Positions 5,669-14,109 are shown, counted from the first letter of the stretch. The stretch is 24,307 bases of DNA from CALKCV01 sp964609515 (GCA_964609515.1 CAZSTZ010000093.1:1-24307), one strand, 5' to 3'. The notes: generated by a model from the letters alone, not told the origin. Translations and numbers: made by a program.

Positions 5669-8362
5669 TCAATACTGTTCTTGCAAGCGACAAATCGCCC
5701 GATCGCGTCCCAGCTCTTTAGCTCGATATAAAGCCTTGTCCGCCAGAGCGATCGCTTCTACTGGCAAAGCGTTAGGGTGAGGAACGGTAGTAGCAATTCC
5801 CAAGCTCACGGTAACGTATTCGCAGGCGCTAGATTTAGCATGGGGCAGTTTTAATGCTTTTACTTCTTGCCGGATGCGTTCGGCCACCCGCAAAGCACCG
5901 ATAGCGTCAGTGTTAGGCAGAATTACGGCAAATTCTTCGCCACCGTAGCGGGCGACTAAATCTGCGGGACGTTTGGCAGAGCGAGCTAGGGCCGTTGCGA
6001 TTTTCTGCAAGCAGGTATCTCCCGCTTGGTGGCCGTAGGTGTCGTTATACAGTTTGAAAAAATCAACGTCGCAGAGTATTATGGAGATTGAGGCTTTCTC
6101 TCGGACGGCTCGTTTCCATTCGCCGTTGAGGTAGCTGTCGAATTGTCTGCGGTTGGCGATTTGGGTGAGACCGTCTAAGGTGGCGAGGCGTTGTAATTCG
6201 TAGTTTGCTTCTTCTAATTGTCTGTAGAGTTCTGCTTGTTGGATGGCGATCGCTAACTGCGCTGCCAACTGTTCGAGGAGTTCGATTTCCTGCTGCTGCC
6301 ACTGTCGCGTTCCCGAACATTGATGGGCCGCTAAGATGCCCCAAAGACTTTCTCCTTGAACTATGGGCACTACGATGTTAGCTTTAATCTGAAGGGTTGC
6401 GAGTAACTCTAGATGGCATGAGTTCAGGTTGGCTTGGTAAATGTCTTCGTTGGCGATGACGCTATTATTGCGAAAAGCTTGCAAGTATAATTCCGGCAAG
6501 CAAGTATCCGAGAGCGTTATTCCTAGGAGCGAGCGCCACCCCGGCCTCACTGACTCTACCGCTACTACCCTAGTTCCATCTGGCTGAAAGCGGCAGACGA
6601 TCGCCCTGTCCGTTTGCAAAAACTCCCGCACTTCATCTACAGTTGTCTTGAGTATCTCTTCCAATTTCAAAGACTGGCGGATGCGGTTGGCGATCGCTCC
6701 CATCAATCTTTCTCTTTCGGCTTGCTGTCGCAGGGCATCTTCTGCTTGCTTGCGTTCGGTGATATCTTCCACCGTACCTTCGTAATATAATAGCTCTCCT
6801 TGGGCGTCGCGAACTGCTCTGGCATTTTCAGCTATCCAAATGATGCTACCGTCTGCTTTATAAACTTGAGATTCAAATTCGCAAACTGCATCGTTTTTTT
6901 GCAGGAGGCGGGCGAACTCTTGGCGGCGCTTGTCATCTACATAAAGTTGCTTTTCTATGTTAGTTAGATAGGTTATTAGTTCTAGAGGCGAAGAGTAACC
7001 GTAGATTCGCGCCAGGGCGGGGTTGACGTTGAGGTAATGTCCGTCTGCGGTGGTTTGAAAAATGCCGACGATCGCGTTTTCAAACAGGCTGCGATATTTG
7101 TACTCCGCTCTCAACAGGGCTTCTTGGGCTTCTTGGCGATCGGTAATGTCGCGATAGGCGCTGAGGAATAAAGAACGATTTTTGTACTTCAAAACCGATG
7201 TCGATACTAATAAAGTCTTGTAGCCTCCTAATTTTGTTTTAATTGTCGTTTCTACGTTGCGAACTTCCTTTTTATCTATTATTTCTTGAAGTCCTGCCAC
7301 CGCTAAAGCATACAAGCGTTCCTCTGGATATAATAATTCGAGAAAGTTACCGCTTCTTTCTGCTTCTTCTTTAGTGTAACCCGTTAATTGCTCCATTTTC
7401 GAGTTAAAAATCGTAAAGTGGCCTTCCGCATCGCTGAGGGTAATTCCTTCTCCCACCGTTTCGATTACTGTTGATAAAAGTTGCAGGTTTTCCAGGAGTT
7501 CTTTTTCTGTTTGCTTGCGGGCCGTGATATCTGTATTCGTACAGATTAAGCCGACAATTTTTCCGTTTCGATCTGCGATCGTATCCGCTCTCAGTAACAC
7601 TTGTATTTCCCTCCCGCTTTTAGTAATTTTTGTCACCTCCCCTCTCCAAGATTTGCCCTTGCTCATGGCATCGAATACTTCTTGCGCTACATATGGAGCT
7701 AGAAAAGTTATTCGCGGTCCTCCTGCTGCATTTAATTCTTCGACGGTTTCATATTTTAATAATTTGGAATAGGCAGGATTTTGATAAATATGAGTGCCAG
7801 TGGCATCGGCAATTGAGATCGCATCGCTACAACTGGATACTGCTTTGCTAATCCTCAGTAGAGATTCTTCCGCTTGCAAGCGTTCGGTTATATCTTGATA
7901 AGTCACTAAAATTCCCACTACATTTCCTCTCCCGTCGTGGAGAGGAATTTTATTAGTGTCTAACCAGGCTTGACTTCCATCTGCCCGAAGTTGTCTTTGG
8001 AGGATACGATACTCCGGAACGTTTGTTGCCATTACCCTGAGATCCGATTCCCGGAACCCATCCGCTTGTTCTTTTGTTCCGGGCAGATCGTAGTCTGTCA
8101 GTCCTATAATCTTTTCTGGGGATTTTAAACCGGCGTCTATTGCTGCTTTTTTATTACAGCCTACATATCTTAAATTTTTGTCTTTCCACAAAATAGCTTG
8201 GGGAATATTATCTATTACCAATTGCAGCATTTCCTGCGGTTGCAGGAGCAGGCTTTCTGCCTCTAATGGTAAATTAAATTCAGGGGGTTTACGAGGGTTT
8301 TTTCTTTCGGAAAGAAAAAAACCATTTTTTCCTTCGTAAATGTCAATAGTATTTAATTCCAT
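5669..8362 (-). CDS. PAS(x4)-GAF-GGDEF diguanylate cyclase, candidate cyanobacteriochrome
   Basis: A cytoplasmic sensor predicted to make cyclic di-GMP from two GTP. Domains over 897 residues: four PAS/PAC units (about 41-162, 165-285, 288-412, 418-540; the repeated DITxR ends of the PAC motifs are clear), one GAF (about 560-710) and GGDEF (about 722-893). The active site GGEEF (807-811) is intact, and RPAD (798-801) five residues before it fits the RxxD inhibitory site, so product feedback is likely. No EAL domain. The GAF contains the Cys649-His650 pair and the following ANIVVPI...LWGILAAHQCS pattern of bilin-binding cyanobacteriochromes, and DTCL (619-622) resembles the DxCF second-cysteine motif. 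No membrane helices. A TATAAT at 8407-8412 (minus strand) and CAAGG ahead of the ATG support this start. rluE follows closely. Confidence 0.93.
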   Translation of the reverse strand: MELNTIDIYEGKNGFFLSERKNPRKPPEFNLPLEAESLLLQPQEMLQLVIDNIPQAILWKDKNLRYVGCNKKAAIDAGLKSPEKIIGLTDYDLPGTKEQADGFRESDLRVMATNVPEYRILQRQLRADGSQAWLDTNKIPLHDGRGNVVGILVTYQDITERLQAEESLLRISKAVSSCSDAISIADATGTHIYQNPAYSKLLKYETVEELNAAGGPRITFLAPYVAQEVFDAMSKGKSWRGEVTKITKSGREIQVLLRADTIADRNGKIVGLICTNTDITARKQTEKELLENLQLLSTVIETVGEGITLSDAEGHFTIFNSKMEQLTGYTKEEAERSGNFLELLYPEERLYALAVAGLQEIIDKKEVRNVETTIKTKLGGYKTLLVSTSVLKYKNRSLFLSAYRDITDRQEAQEALLRAEYKYRSLFENAIVGIFQTTADGHYLNVNPALARIYGYSSPLELITYLTNIEKQLYVDDKRRQEFARLLQKNDAVCEFESQVYKADGSIIWIAENARAVRDAQGELLYYEGTVEDITERKQAEDALRQQAERERLMGAIANRIRQSLKLEEILKTTVDEVREFLQTDRAIVCRFQPDGTRVVAVESVRPGWRSLLGITLSDTCLPELYLQAFRNNSVIANEDIYQANLNSCHLELLATLQIKANIVVPIVQGESLWGILAAHQCSGTRQWQQQEIELLEQLAAQLAIAIQQAELYRQLEEANYELQRLATLDGLTQIANRRQFDSYLNGEWKRAVREKASISIILCDVDFFKLYNDTYGHQAGDTCLQKIATALARSAKRPADLVARYGGEEFAVILPNTDAIGALRVAERIRQEVKALKLPHAKSSACEYVTVSLGIATTVPHPNALPVEAIALADKALYRAKELGRDRAICRLQEQY

Positions 8363-8406
8363 CCTTGCTGAAAAGTTTTAGTATTTTTGGAGTCGAGATA
8401 TTTTTT

Positions 8407-8412
8407 ATTATA
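8407..8412 (-). promoter_or_regulatory. Candidate -10 box of the cyclase gene
   Basis: TATAAT on the minus strand 44 bp ahead of the ATG at 8362. No -35 with proper spacing is seen, so this is only a candidate. Confidence 0.3.
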
Positions 8413-8538
8413 ATAGAATCATTTAAAGCTTTCTGTATCAAAACTTACCATTTTTAGAAAAATTTTATTTTTTTCGTCAAAAAATATCTTTCTTAACAAA
8501 ACTTAAAAAAACTTAAGATTTACCTAGAGAGGAGGTCA

Positions 8539-8572
8539 AGAAACCCGGTTTTGCAGGAATTACCGGGTTTCT
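8539..8572. repeat. AAACCCGG palindrome with GCAGGAATT spacer
   Basis: Arms AGAAACCCGGT and ACCGGGTTTCT pair perfectly around TTTGCAGGAATT. The spacer is nearly the same as in the two copies flanking the Uma2 gene, which defines a subfamily. Confidence 0.8.
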
Positions 8573-8814
8573 GAGATACCAAAAAGCGTGGTTTTTAACA
8601 ATAGAAGACCTGCTCTCTAGCAATAAAATTTGAGGAATTTTGACTGGGTTTGCTTGCTAAGATGAGTATTTTTTCGGAGGGGACTAGAAAGGTCTGGCCT
8701 CTATATGGCCACGCTCCCCGATCGGGACGACTTCTCTAATCTGGGTAAGATTATGGTAATATTAAAAATTAATTTTGTCGGTAAATCAATTAGCTATTAA
8801 CCATCTAATTTAAA

Positions 8815-9933
8815 ATGCCTAATTATCCCATTAAAATTGCCATTACATTAGGGACGCGCCCCGAAGCCATAAAATTAGCGCCAGTAATTCAAAAATTCCA
8901 AGAATCTTCATCCTTTGAAACTCAAGTAATTTTAACGGGCCAACATCGCGAAATGGTCGAACAAGTAATGAAATTATTCGCCATAAAAGCTGATGAAGAT
9001 TTAGCAATTATGCAGCAGCAGCAAACTCTAACAGATATTCTCTGTAAAAGTTTGACGGGATTGGAGAAATTATTCCAAAAATTCCAGCCCCAATTAATAT
9101 TAGTTCAAGGAGATACTAGCACCGCTTATGCAGCAGCTTTAGCAGCATTTTATCAAAAAATTCCCGTGGGTCATGTAGAAGCGGGATTGCGCACCGACGA
9201 TTTATTTAATCCCTATCCAGAAGAGGCAAATCGACGTTTGATTTCTCAGTTAACCCAGTTACATTTTGCCCCTACTTCTTTAGCAGTAGAAAATTTGAGG
9301 CGATCGCGAGTAATCGGAGAAATTCACCAAACAGGAAATACCGTGATTGATGCCCTCTTAAAAGTAGCAGCATCTCGACCGGAATGCAAAGTTCCTAACT
9401 TAGATTTTAGCAAATATCGCGTTCTTTTAGCCACGGTTCATCGGCGAGAAAATTGGGGGGAACCTCTCGAAGCAATTGCCAGAGCATTTTTAGAAATTTT
9501 AGATAAATTTACCGACGCAGCTTTGTTATTACCCCTGCATAAAAATCCCACTGTAAGAGAACCGTTAAAGAGGTTATTAAGCAGTCACGATCGAGTATTT
9601 TTAACGGAACCTTTCGACTATGGGGAATTGGTAGGGGCGATTCAAAGTTGTTATTTATTATTAACAGATTCCGGGGGTTTGCAAGAAGAAGCTCCCAGTT
9701 TGGGCAAACCAGTTTTAGTATTGCGAGAGACCACGGAAAGACCGGAAGCAATTGAGGCGGGAACTGCCAAACTTGTCGGTACAAATTCGACAAATATTGT
9801 TGCCGAAGCGGCGGAGTTGTTAAGCAATTCCGAGGCGTATCAAAAGATGGCAAATGCGATTAATCCTTTTGGAGACGGTCGAGCTTCGGAAAGGATTTTA
9901 AAGATTGTCGAAAGTTATTTTGGTAATAGGTAA
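8815..9933 (+). CDS. wecB: UDP-N-acetylglucosamine 2-epimerase, non-hydrolysing
   Basis: Interconverts UDP-GlcNAc and UDP-ManNAc in the cytoplasm, supplying ManNAc-type sugars for surface polysaccharide. The 372-residue length is normal. Motifs: GTRPEAIKLAPVI (13-25), QGDTST with D100, GHVEAGLRT with E122, NPYPEEANRR (132-141), TVHRREN with H209 and E212, LPLHKNP (239-245), DSGGLQEEAPSLGKPV (285-300) and LRETTERPE (303-311). These are the catalytic acids, UDP-binding and allosteric-site residues known from E. coli WecB/MnaA. The ATG lacks a good ribosome site. No polysaccharide cluster surrounds it here, so it may be an orphan gene serving pathways elsewhere. Confidence 0.96.
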   Translation: MPNYPIKIAITLGTRPEAIKLAPVIQKFQESSSFETQVILTGQHREMVEQVMKLFAIKADEDLAIMQQQQTLTDILCKSLTGLEKLFQKFQPQLILVQGDTSTAYAAALAAFYQKIPVGHVEAGLRTDDLFNPYPEEANRRLISQLTQLHFAPTSLAVENLRRSRVIGEIHQTGNTVIDALLKVAASRPECKVPNLDFSKYRVLLATVHRRENWGEPLEAIARAFLEILDKFTDAALLLPLHKNPTVREPLKRLLSSHDRVFLTEPFDYGELVGAIQSCYLLLTDSGGLQEEAPSLGKPVLVLRETTERPEAIEAGTAKLVGTNSTNIVAEAAELLSNSEAYQKMANAINPFGDGRASERILKIVESYFGNR

Positions 9934-9957
9934 TAGGTAATAGGTAATGGGTAATAG
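9922..9957. repeat. GGTAATA heptamer tandem repeat
   Basis: About five copies of GGTAATA/GGTAATG starting inside the last codons of wecB, so the array supplies its final residues and stop (the protein ends FGNR, with the stop in GGTAATAGGTAA). A distinct heptamer from the GGGAATG arrays. Confidence 0.8.
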
Positions 9958-9980
9958 TAGGGTCGAATACCCTTTATGTT

Positions 9981-10270
9981 GTCATTGCGAGGCGGTTGGT
10001 AAACGAGTTAGCCTCTTGGGATTAACGTCAACTTAGCCGAAGCAATCTCATAGAAAAAGGCAAGAGGCAAGAGGCAAGAGGCAAAAGTTGTGTTCGGGGG
10101 TTTTTACTTGCTTTTTAATGGATTACAACTCGCTTTTGGGATTGCTATAAATCTTTATTTCCCTCTTGCCTTTTGCCCTTTGCCTCTTGCCTTCTTCTCT
10201 ATGAGATTGCCACGGGGGGCATGACGCTCAAACCAATAACTCAACTCTTGCCCACCCCCCTCGCAATGAC
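9981..10270. repeat. Composite nested inverted-repeat element
   Basis: Outer ends GTCATTGCGAGG (9981-9992) and CCTCGCAATGAC (10259-10270) are exact inverted repeats. Inside them GCAATCTCATAGA (10042-10054) pairs with TCTATGAGATTGC (10198-10210). Next to these lie GGCAAGA heptamers on the left (10059-10086) and their complement TCTTGCC/TTTGCCC on the right (10163-10191). The whole 290-bp unit is a near-symmetric palindrome around an AT-rich centre. It has no open reading frame and looks like a miniature palindromic element. It fills the 376-bp gap between wecB and the cupin gene. Confidence 0.7.
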
Positions 10271-10309
10271 AAAAACAGGCTTAATTCAGTGCCATCCCTC
10301 ATTCCCTAA

Positions 10310-10645
10310 CTAAACCACCAAACCAAAATAATTAAGAACTAAATCGGTGGAACCGTTATTAATAATCTCGTGAACTTCTTCCGGTTCCGTGGCGACGCAA
10401 GTACCTTTTACTAGGGGATATTCTTGACCGTCAATAACCATAATTCCCGAACCAGATTCGACGTAAAAAACCTCGCACATATCGCTGTGAAAATGCCCGG
10501 GAGAAACTTGGCCGGGGGCAAAACGAGCTTGAGCAAAATTAGTGAGGTGGGGCAAGTCTCCAGAAGAAAGCATCACCTTTTTTTTAATATTAGGATTGTG
10601 GGAAACTTCCTTTTCTGGAAGGTTATTTAAAGATGTTAGTTTCAT
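10310..10645 (-). CDS. Small single-domain cupin protein
   Basis: A 111-residue beta-barrel cupin with no recognised substrate. Cupin motif 1 is complete: H51-x-H53-x4-E58-x6-G65. Motif 2 is partly degenerate but keeps H92 with N96 (HEIIN). H51, H53, E58 and H92 are therefore the probable metal ligands. Small stand-alone cupins range from isomerases and dioxygenases to non-enzymatic binding proteins, so no reaction is assigned. ATG at 10645 is the only good start. A dense repeat block separates it from the LOG-like gene on the same strand, 125 bp away. Confidence 0.85.
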   Translation of the reverse strand: MKLTSLNNLPEKEVSHNPNIKKKVMLSSGDLPHLTNFAQARFAPGQVSPGHFHSDMCEVFYVESGSGIMVIDGQEYPLVKGTCVATEPEEVHEIINNGSTDLVLNYFGLVV

Positions 10646-10674
10646 GGTTGATAATTAACAATTAACAGAGTTTC

Positions 10675-10764
10675 AGAAACCAGGTTTTTCCAAAAAACCT
10701 GGTTTCTTGGGTTTTTTAAAAAACCGGGTTTCTTGGGTAATTCCTGCAAAACCGGGTTTCTTGG
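10675..10764. repeat. Four-arm AAACC(A/C)GG repeat block
   Basis: A perfect pair with the variant centre (AGAAACCAGG with CCTGGTTTCT, 10675-10706) is followed by two CCGGGTTTCTTGG arms. The spacer GTAATTCCTGCAAAA between the latter is the reverse complement of the TTTTGCAGGAATTAC spacer at 8549-8562. It lies between two co-oriented genes. Confidence 0.8.
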
Positions 10765-10770
10765 CGCAGC

Positions 10771-11262
10771 CTACTTATTTAGTAATTTTTTGACTGTAGC
10801 GATCGCCTCTTCAGCACTTTCGACAACATAGATTTGCCCTGGGGATAAACTGTTTAAAAAATCCTGACTGGCGGGGTTATCGTTTAACAAAATGACGCTT
10901 TTGCGGTTCTTAATTGCCAGAGCAATTTCGGAAACAGTTCCCGCCCCAATACCGCAAGCAATGACAATATCGCTGGAGAGAACGTTAATATTATTTCTGG
11001 CATTTCCCATGTCGGTAAAAATGGGAATATCCACCGCTTCGGAAACAGCATTTAGATTATCGTCGGGAAGAATGCCAACAGTTAAACCGCCGGCAGCTTT
11101 GGCACCGCGACTGGCAGCATCCATGACTCCCATTTTCCTTCCACCTGTTAATAAAACCCAAGATTCTCGGGCGATTAATTGACCGATTTGATAAGCATTT
11201 TCTAAGTCGGTATTAGTAGCCCCAGTTCCCGGGCCCATAACGCCAATAACTATTTTTTTCAT
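10771..11262 (-). CDS. LOG-like (TIGR00725/SLOG) nucleotide-binding protein
   Basis: A 163-residue Rossmann-like protein related to lysine-decarboxylase-like LOG proteins, whose studied members cleave nucleoside monophosphate N-glycosidic bonds or bind nucleotides. Visible are the N-terminal strand and loop VIGVMGPGTGA (5-15), LLTGGRKMGVMDAASRGA (37-54), R89 in GNARNNINV, SDIVIA (97-102) and GIGAGTVSE (104-112). The last corresponds to PGGxGTxxE of true LOG enzymes but lacks its PGG, as is usual for the TIGR00725 group. No substrate can be assigned. ATG at 11262 is used. The heptamer block directly upstream probably overlaps its promoter region. Confidence 0.85.
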   Translation of the reverse strand: MKKIVIGVMGPGTGATNTDLENAYQIGQLIARESWVLLTGGRKMGVMDAASRGAKAAGGLTVGILPDDNLNAVSEAVDIPIFTDMGNARNNINVLSSDIVIACGIGAGTVSEIALAIKNRKSVILLNDNPASQDFLNSLSPGQIYVVESAEEAIATVKKLLNK

Positions 11263-11272
11263 CTTGTTATTT

Positions 11273-11339
11273 GGGAATGGGGAATGGGGAATGGGGAATG
11301 GGGAACAGGCAGGATGCCTGTTCTACGGGGAATGGGGAA
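11273..11339. repeat. GGGAATG array interrupted by a GAACAGGCA hairpin
   Basis: Four GGGGAAT units, then a perfect 9-bp hairpin GAACAGGCA (11303-11311), loop GGA, TGCCTGTTC (11315-11323), then CTAC and the same heptamer resumes. The arrangement looks like one repeat class inserted in another. Confidence 0.8.
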
Positions 11340-11363
11340 TTTTTACAAAAACTCATCGACAAT

Positions 11364-12245
11364 TTAAACAAGAGTACCAGTTATTATTCCTGCTAATAAA
11401 ATAAAACCAATCCAGACATTTTCCCGGAAAATTTGGGGATAAGGTTTTAAAGTTTCATGGTTGCGGAGTCTGGCATATTGCCAAGACCAAAAAGCTGCGG
11501 CTATAACTAACGTCAACCAAAAGCCAAGGTGTAGATCCATTACTATTGCTAATTCAGCTAATAAACCGACAGTTAATAAGAAGAAAAAGCCTACTGCTTC
11601 TGGGGAGCGATCGCCAAAAAAGATAGCGCTAGAATTGACACCAATGCGCTTATCGTCTTCGCGATCGCTCATGGCATAAACGGTATCGAAACCGAGAGTC
11701 CAACAAATAACCGCCCCCCACAAAAGCCAGGTGGCGGTTTCTAATTCTGCCGCTGCCGCAGTCCAACTAATTAAAACGGCAAAGCCCCAAGCAATAGATA
11801 ACACTAATTGGGGCACGGGAAAGACCCGTTTTGCTAGGGGATAACAGATAATTACCGGCACCGCTGCGACGCAGAGCCAAAAACAGAGAGGATTTAGATA
11901 TAACGCCAAAATTCCCGCACAAGCCATAGCCAAAATTGCGACGGCAATACCGACTCGCACGGTGAGAGCGCGGGATGCTAGGGGACGAGTGCGAGTTCGT
12001 TCTACCTGGGGGTCGATATCTCTATCCCAGAGGTCGTTAATCGTGCAACCCGCCGCGCTGGTAGCTAAAGTTCCTAACACTATCACTCCCACTAAAGGTA
12101 TCGGCGGCGTTCCCGCGCTAGCTAAAAATACCGCCCATAAGGCAGGAATCATTAAGATGAGACGTCCGGAGGGTTTATCCCATCTCAACAGTTGTATTAT
12201 CGATAGTAGTGTAGATTCCGCTTCGGGATTGGATTGGCTCAACAT
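11364..12245 (-). CDS. ubiA: 4-hydroxybenzoate polyprenyltransferase (plastoquinone biosynthesis)
   Basis: A membrane prenyltransferase that attaches a long isoprenoid tail to 4-hydroxybenzoate, an early step of cyanobacterial plastoquinone synthesis. The 293-residue form has the two Asp-rich, Mg-prenyl-diphosphate-binding motifs: NDLWDRDID (70-78) and D187 through SDREDDKR (193-200). There are about eight to nine hydrophobic helices, as expected for UbiA. A TTG at 12272 would add nine residues; ATG at 12245 is chosen because family proteins start near it. It is divergent from ppx, with 221 bp between the two starts. Confidence 0.92.
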   Translation of the reverse strand: MLSQSNPEAESTLLSIIQLLRWDKPSGRLILMIPALWAVFLASAGTPPIPLVGVIVLGTLATSAAGCTINDLWDRDIDPQVERTRTRPLASRALTVRVGIAVAILAMACAGILALYLNPLCFWLCVAAVPVIICYPLAKRVFPVPQLVLSIAWGFAVLISWTAAAAELETATWLLWGAVICWTLGFDTVYAMSDREDDKRIGVNSSAIFFGDRSPEAVGFFFLLTVGLLAELAIVMDLHLGFWLTLVIAAAFWSWQYARLRNHETLKPYPQIFRENVWIGFILLAGIITGTLV

Positions 12246-12402
12246 GACAAATTTAGATTTTAGATTGGGCAAATGGATTTTAGCTTATTTAATACACTAA
12301 TTAGGGTCAATTTGTCAAGGTTTAGGCCAAAAATAATGATTTTTAAAAATTATCGCGTAAATTAAACAAATTAATCTAAAATATGAACGATTCTGCAAAC
12401 GT

Positions 12403-12443
12403 CGTTTTTTGGTAAGGTGCAGCAAGCGCCACGACAAAAAACG
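12403..12443 (+). promoter_or_regulatory. Nested hairpin in the ppx leader
   Basis: CGTTTTTTG (12403-12411) is complementary to CAAAAAACG (12435-12443). Inside the loop GGTGC and GCGCC can pair with one G-T wobble around AGCAA. It ends 23 bp before the ppx ATG. The role is unknown; it may be leader RNA structure or a remnant of a GGTGC-type palindromic repeat. Confidence 0.4.
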
Positions 12444-12466
12444 CTCTATAACTTGGATACATTGCA

Positions 12467-14101
12467 ATGATAAAATCAGTACCGCTAGCAAAAATGCCCG
12501 TCGAGATGGGAGAGGGCGATCGCATTCTCGCAGCTATCGATATGGGAACAAATTCCCTGCACATGGTAATAGTAAAAATAGAGCCTAGTCTGCCGGCTTT
12601 TACGATTATCGATCGCGATAAAGAAACCGTGAGGCTGGGAGACACCGGCCCCAAAGGTCGGTTAAAAGACGAAGTAATGGAAAGGGCGATCGCTTGTTTG
12701 CGGCGGTTCCAAGAAATCGCCAAAAGTCTCAACGCCGAACAAATAGTCGCCGTGGCAACTAGCGCGGTGCGCGAAGCACCCAACGGCGTAGATTTCCTCA
12801 AACGCATCGCCAACGAGCTAGACCTATACGTTAGTCTCATCTCCGGCCAAGAGGAAGCGCGGCGCATTTATCTAGGAGTGCTATCGGCGATGGACTTTAA
12901 CAACGAAGCTCATGCGATCGTCGACATCGGTGGGGGTTCGACGGAATTAATTTTAGGCGATAGTATAGAACCTCGTTCCCTCAGCAGTACCAAAATTGGC
13001 GCGGTGCGTTTGACCGCCGAAATGATAACAACCGACCCCATTAGTAAAACCGAGTTTGCATATTTACAAGCTTACGTTCGGGGAATGTTAGAACGTCCCG
13101 TAGATGAATTATTGACCAAATTAAAGCCGGGAGAAAAACTGCGTTTGGTCGGTACTTCTGGCACGATTGAAACCATAGGAATTATTGACGCTTTAGAAAG
13201 TACGGGCGCGGTTCCTTCTCCCATGACAGGCTATCAATTGAGTTTGAAAAATATCCAACAATTTGTAACTCGTTTGAGCAAGCTTTCTTATGAGGAACGA
13301 CTGTCGATTAATGGAATGTCGCAAAAGCGGGCAGAAATTATTTTGCCCGGTGCTTTAATTTTACAAGAAGCGATGAGTTTGTTAGGAATAGATACCCTAA
13401 CGGTTTGCGAGCGGAGTTTGCGGGAAGGGATAATTGTCCATTGGATGCTCAATCGCGGTTTGATAGAAAATCGCTTGCGCTTTCAAAGTTCTATTCGCCA
13501 GCGAAGCACTCTGAAAATCGCTCGAAAATATCAGGTTGATTTGGAATATAGCGAGCGAGTAGCCGCGTTTTTGCTGTCAATTTTCGACCAAACTAAGGGC
13601 ATTTTGCACGAGTGGGATGCGGAGGAAAGGGAGCTTTTGTGGACGGCAGCTATTCTGCATAATGCTGGCGTTTATGTCAGTCATTCGGCACACCACAAAC
13701 ATTCTTATTATTTAATTAAAAATGGCGAGTTATTAGGGTTTAGCGAGTTGGAGATAGACACCATCGCTAATTTAGCTCGCTACCACCGAAAAAGCGCTCC
13801 GAAAAAGAAGCACGATGCTTATCAAAATTTACCGAAAAAATATCGTCAAATTGTCTCTCAATTGAGTGCTTTATTGCGGTTGGCGGTGGCATTAGACCGG
13901 CGTCAAATTGGAGCGATCGCCGAGGTTAAATGCACGGTAGATCGCAAGTCTGGCGAGTTTCGCATGGAGTTAAAACCGGTCAATCCAGGGGACGATTGTA
14001 GTTTAGAATTGTGGAGTTTGGATTACAAGAAAGAAGCTTTTGAGGCTGAATACGGTTTAAAATTGGTGGCAAGTTTAGAGCGATCGCCCGTTGCGGTTTA
14101 A
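12467..14101 (+). CDS. ppx: Ppx/GppA family exopolyphosphatase
   Basis: Releases phosphate from the ends of inorganic polyphosphate, or acts on pppGpp; the two activities share this fold. The 544-residue product has the ASKHA-type N-terminal half with AAIDMGTNSLHMVIV (22-36), VATSAVREAPNG (96-107), ISGQEEARR (125-133, catalytic Glu) and AIVDIGGGSTELILG (150-164). LVGTSGTIETIG follows, then a C-terminal HD-like helical domain with LHNAGVYVSHSAHHKHS. This two-part architecture favours exopolyphosphatase over short GppA forms. ATG at 12467 lies close to a leader hairpin. It is divergent from ubiA and followed by a terminator-like hairpin. Confidence 0.94.
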   Translation: MIKSVPLAKMPVEMGEGDRILAAIDMGTNSLHMVIVKIEPSLPAFTIIDRDKETVRLGDTGPKGRLKDEVMERAIACLRRFQEIAKSLNAEQIVAVATSAVREAPNGVDFLKRIANELDLYVSLISGQEEARRIYLGVLSAMDFNNEAHAIVDIGGGSTELILGDSIEPRSLSSTKIGAVRLTAEMITTDPISKTEFAYLQAYVRGMLERPVDELLTKLKPGEKLRLVGTSGTIETIGIIDALESTGAVPSPMTGYQLSLKNIQQFVTRLSKLSYEERLSINGMSQKRAEIILPGALILQEAMSLLGIDTLTVCERSLREGIIVHWMLNRGLIENRLRFQSSIRQRSTLKIARKYQVDLEYSERVAAFLLSIFDQTKGILHEWDAEERELLWTAAILHNAGVYVSHSAHHKHSYYLIKNGELLGFSELEIDTIANLARYHRKSAPKKKHDAYQNLPKKYRQIVSQLSALLRLAVALDRRQIGAIAEVKCTVDRKSGEFRMELKPVNPGDDCSLELWSLDYKKEAFEAEYGLKLVASLERSPVAV

Positions 14102-14109
14102 TCATTTGT

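Larger units (their letters stand above)
8363..8814. other. AT-rich divergent spacer between cyclase gene and wecB
   Basis: This 452-bp region carries a likely -10 for the cyclase gene (8407-8412, minus), an AAACCCGG palindrome (8539-8572), GGCC-TCTATAT-GGCC near 8696-8710, a CCCCGATCGGG palindrome near 8716-8726, and a small perfect hairpin TAATCT-GGGTA-AGATTA (8737-8753). The last three lie within 120 bp of wecB and could be leader structure. No open reading frame of note. Confidence 0.5.

Noticed and set aside
6063..6344. 93-codon frame within the cyclase gene
   Set aside because: Out-of-frame shadow of the GAF/GGDEF coding region.
9509..9853. 114-codon minus-strand frame within wecB
   Set aside because: Antisense shadow of a well-conserved gene with no ribosome site or family features.
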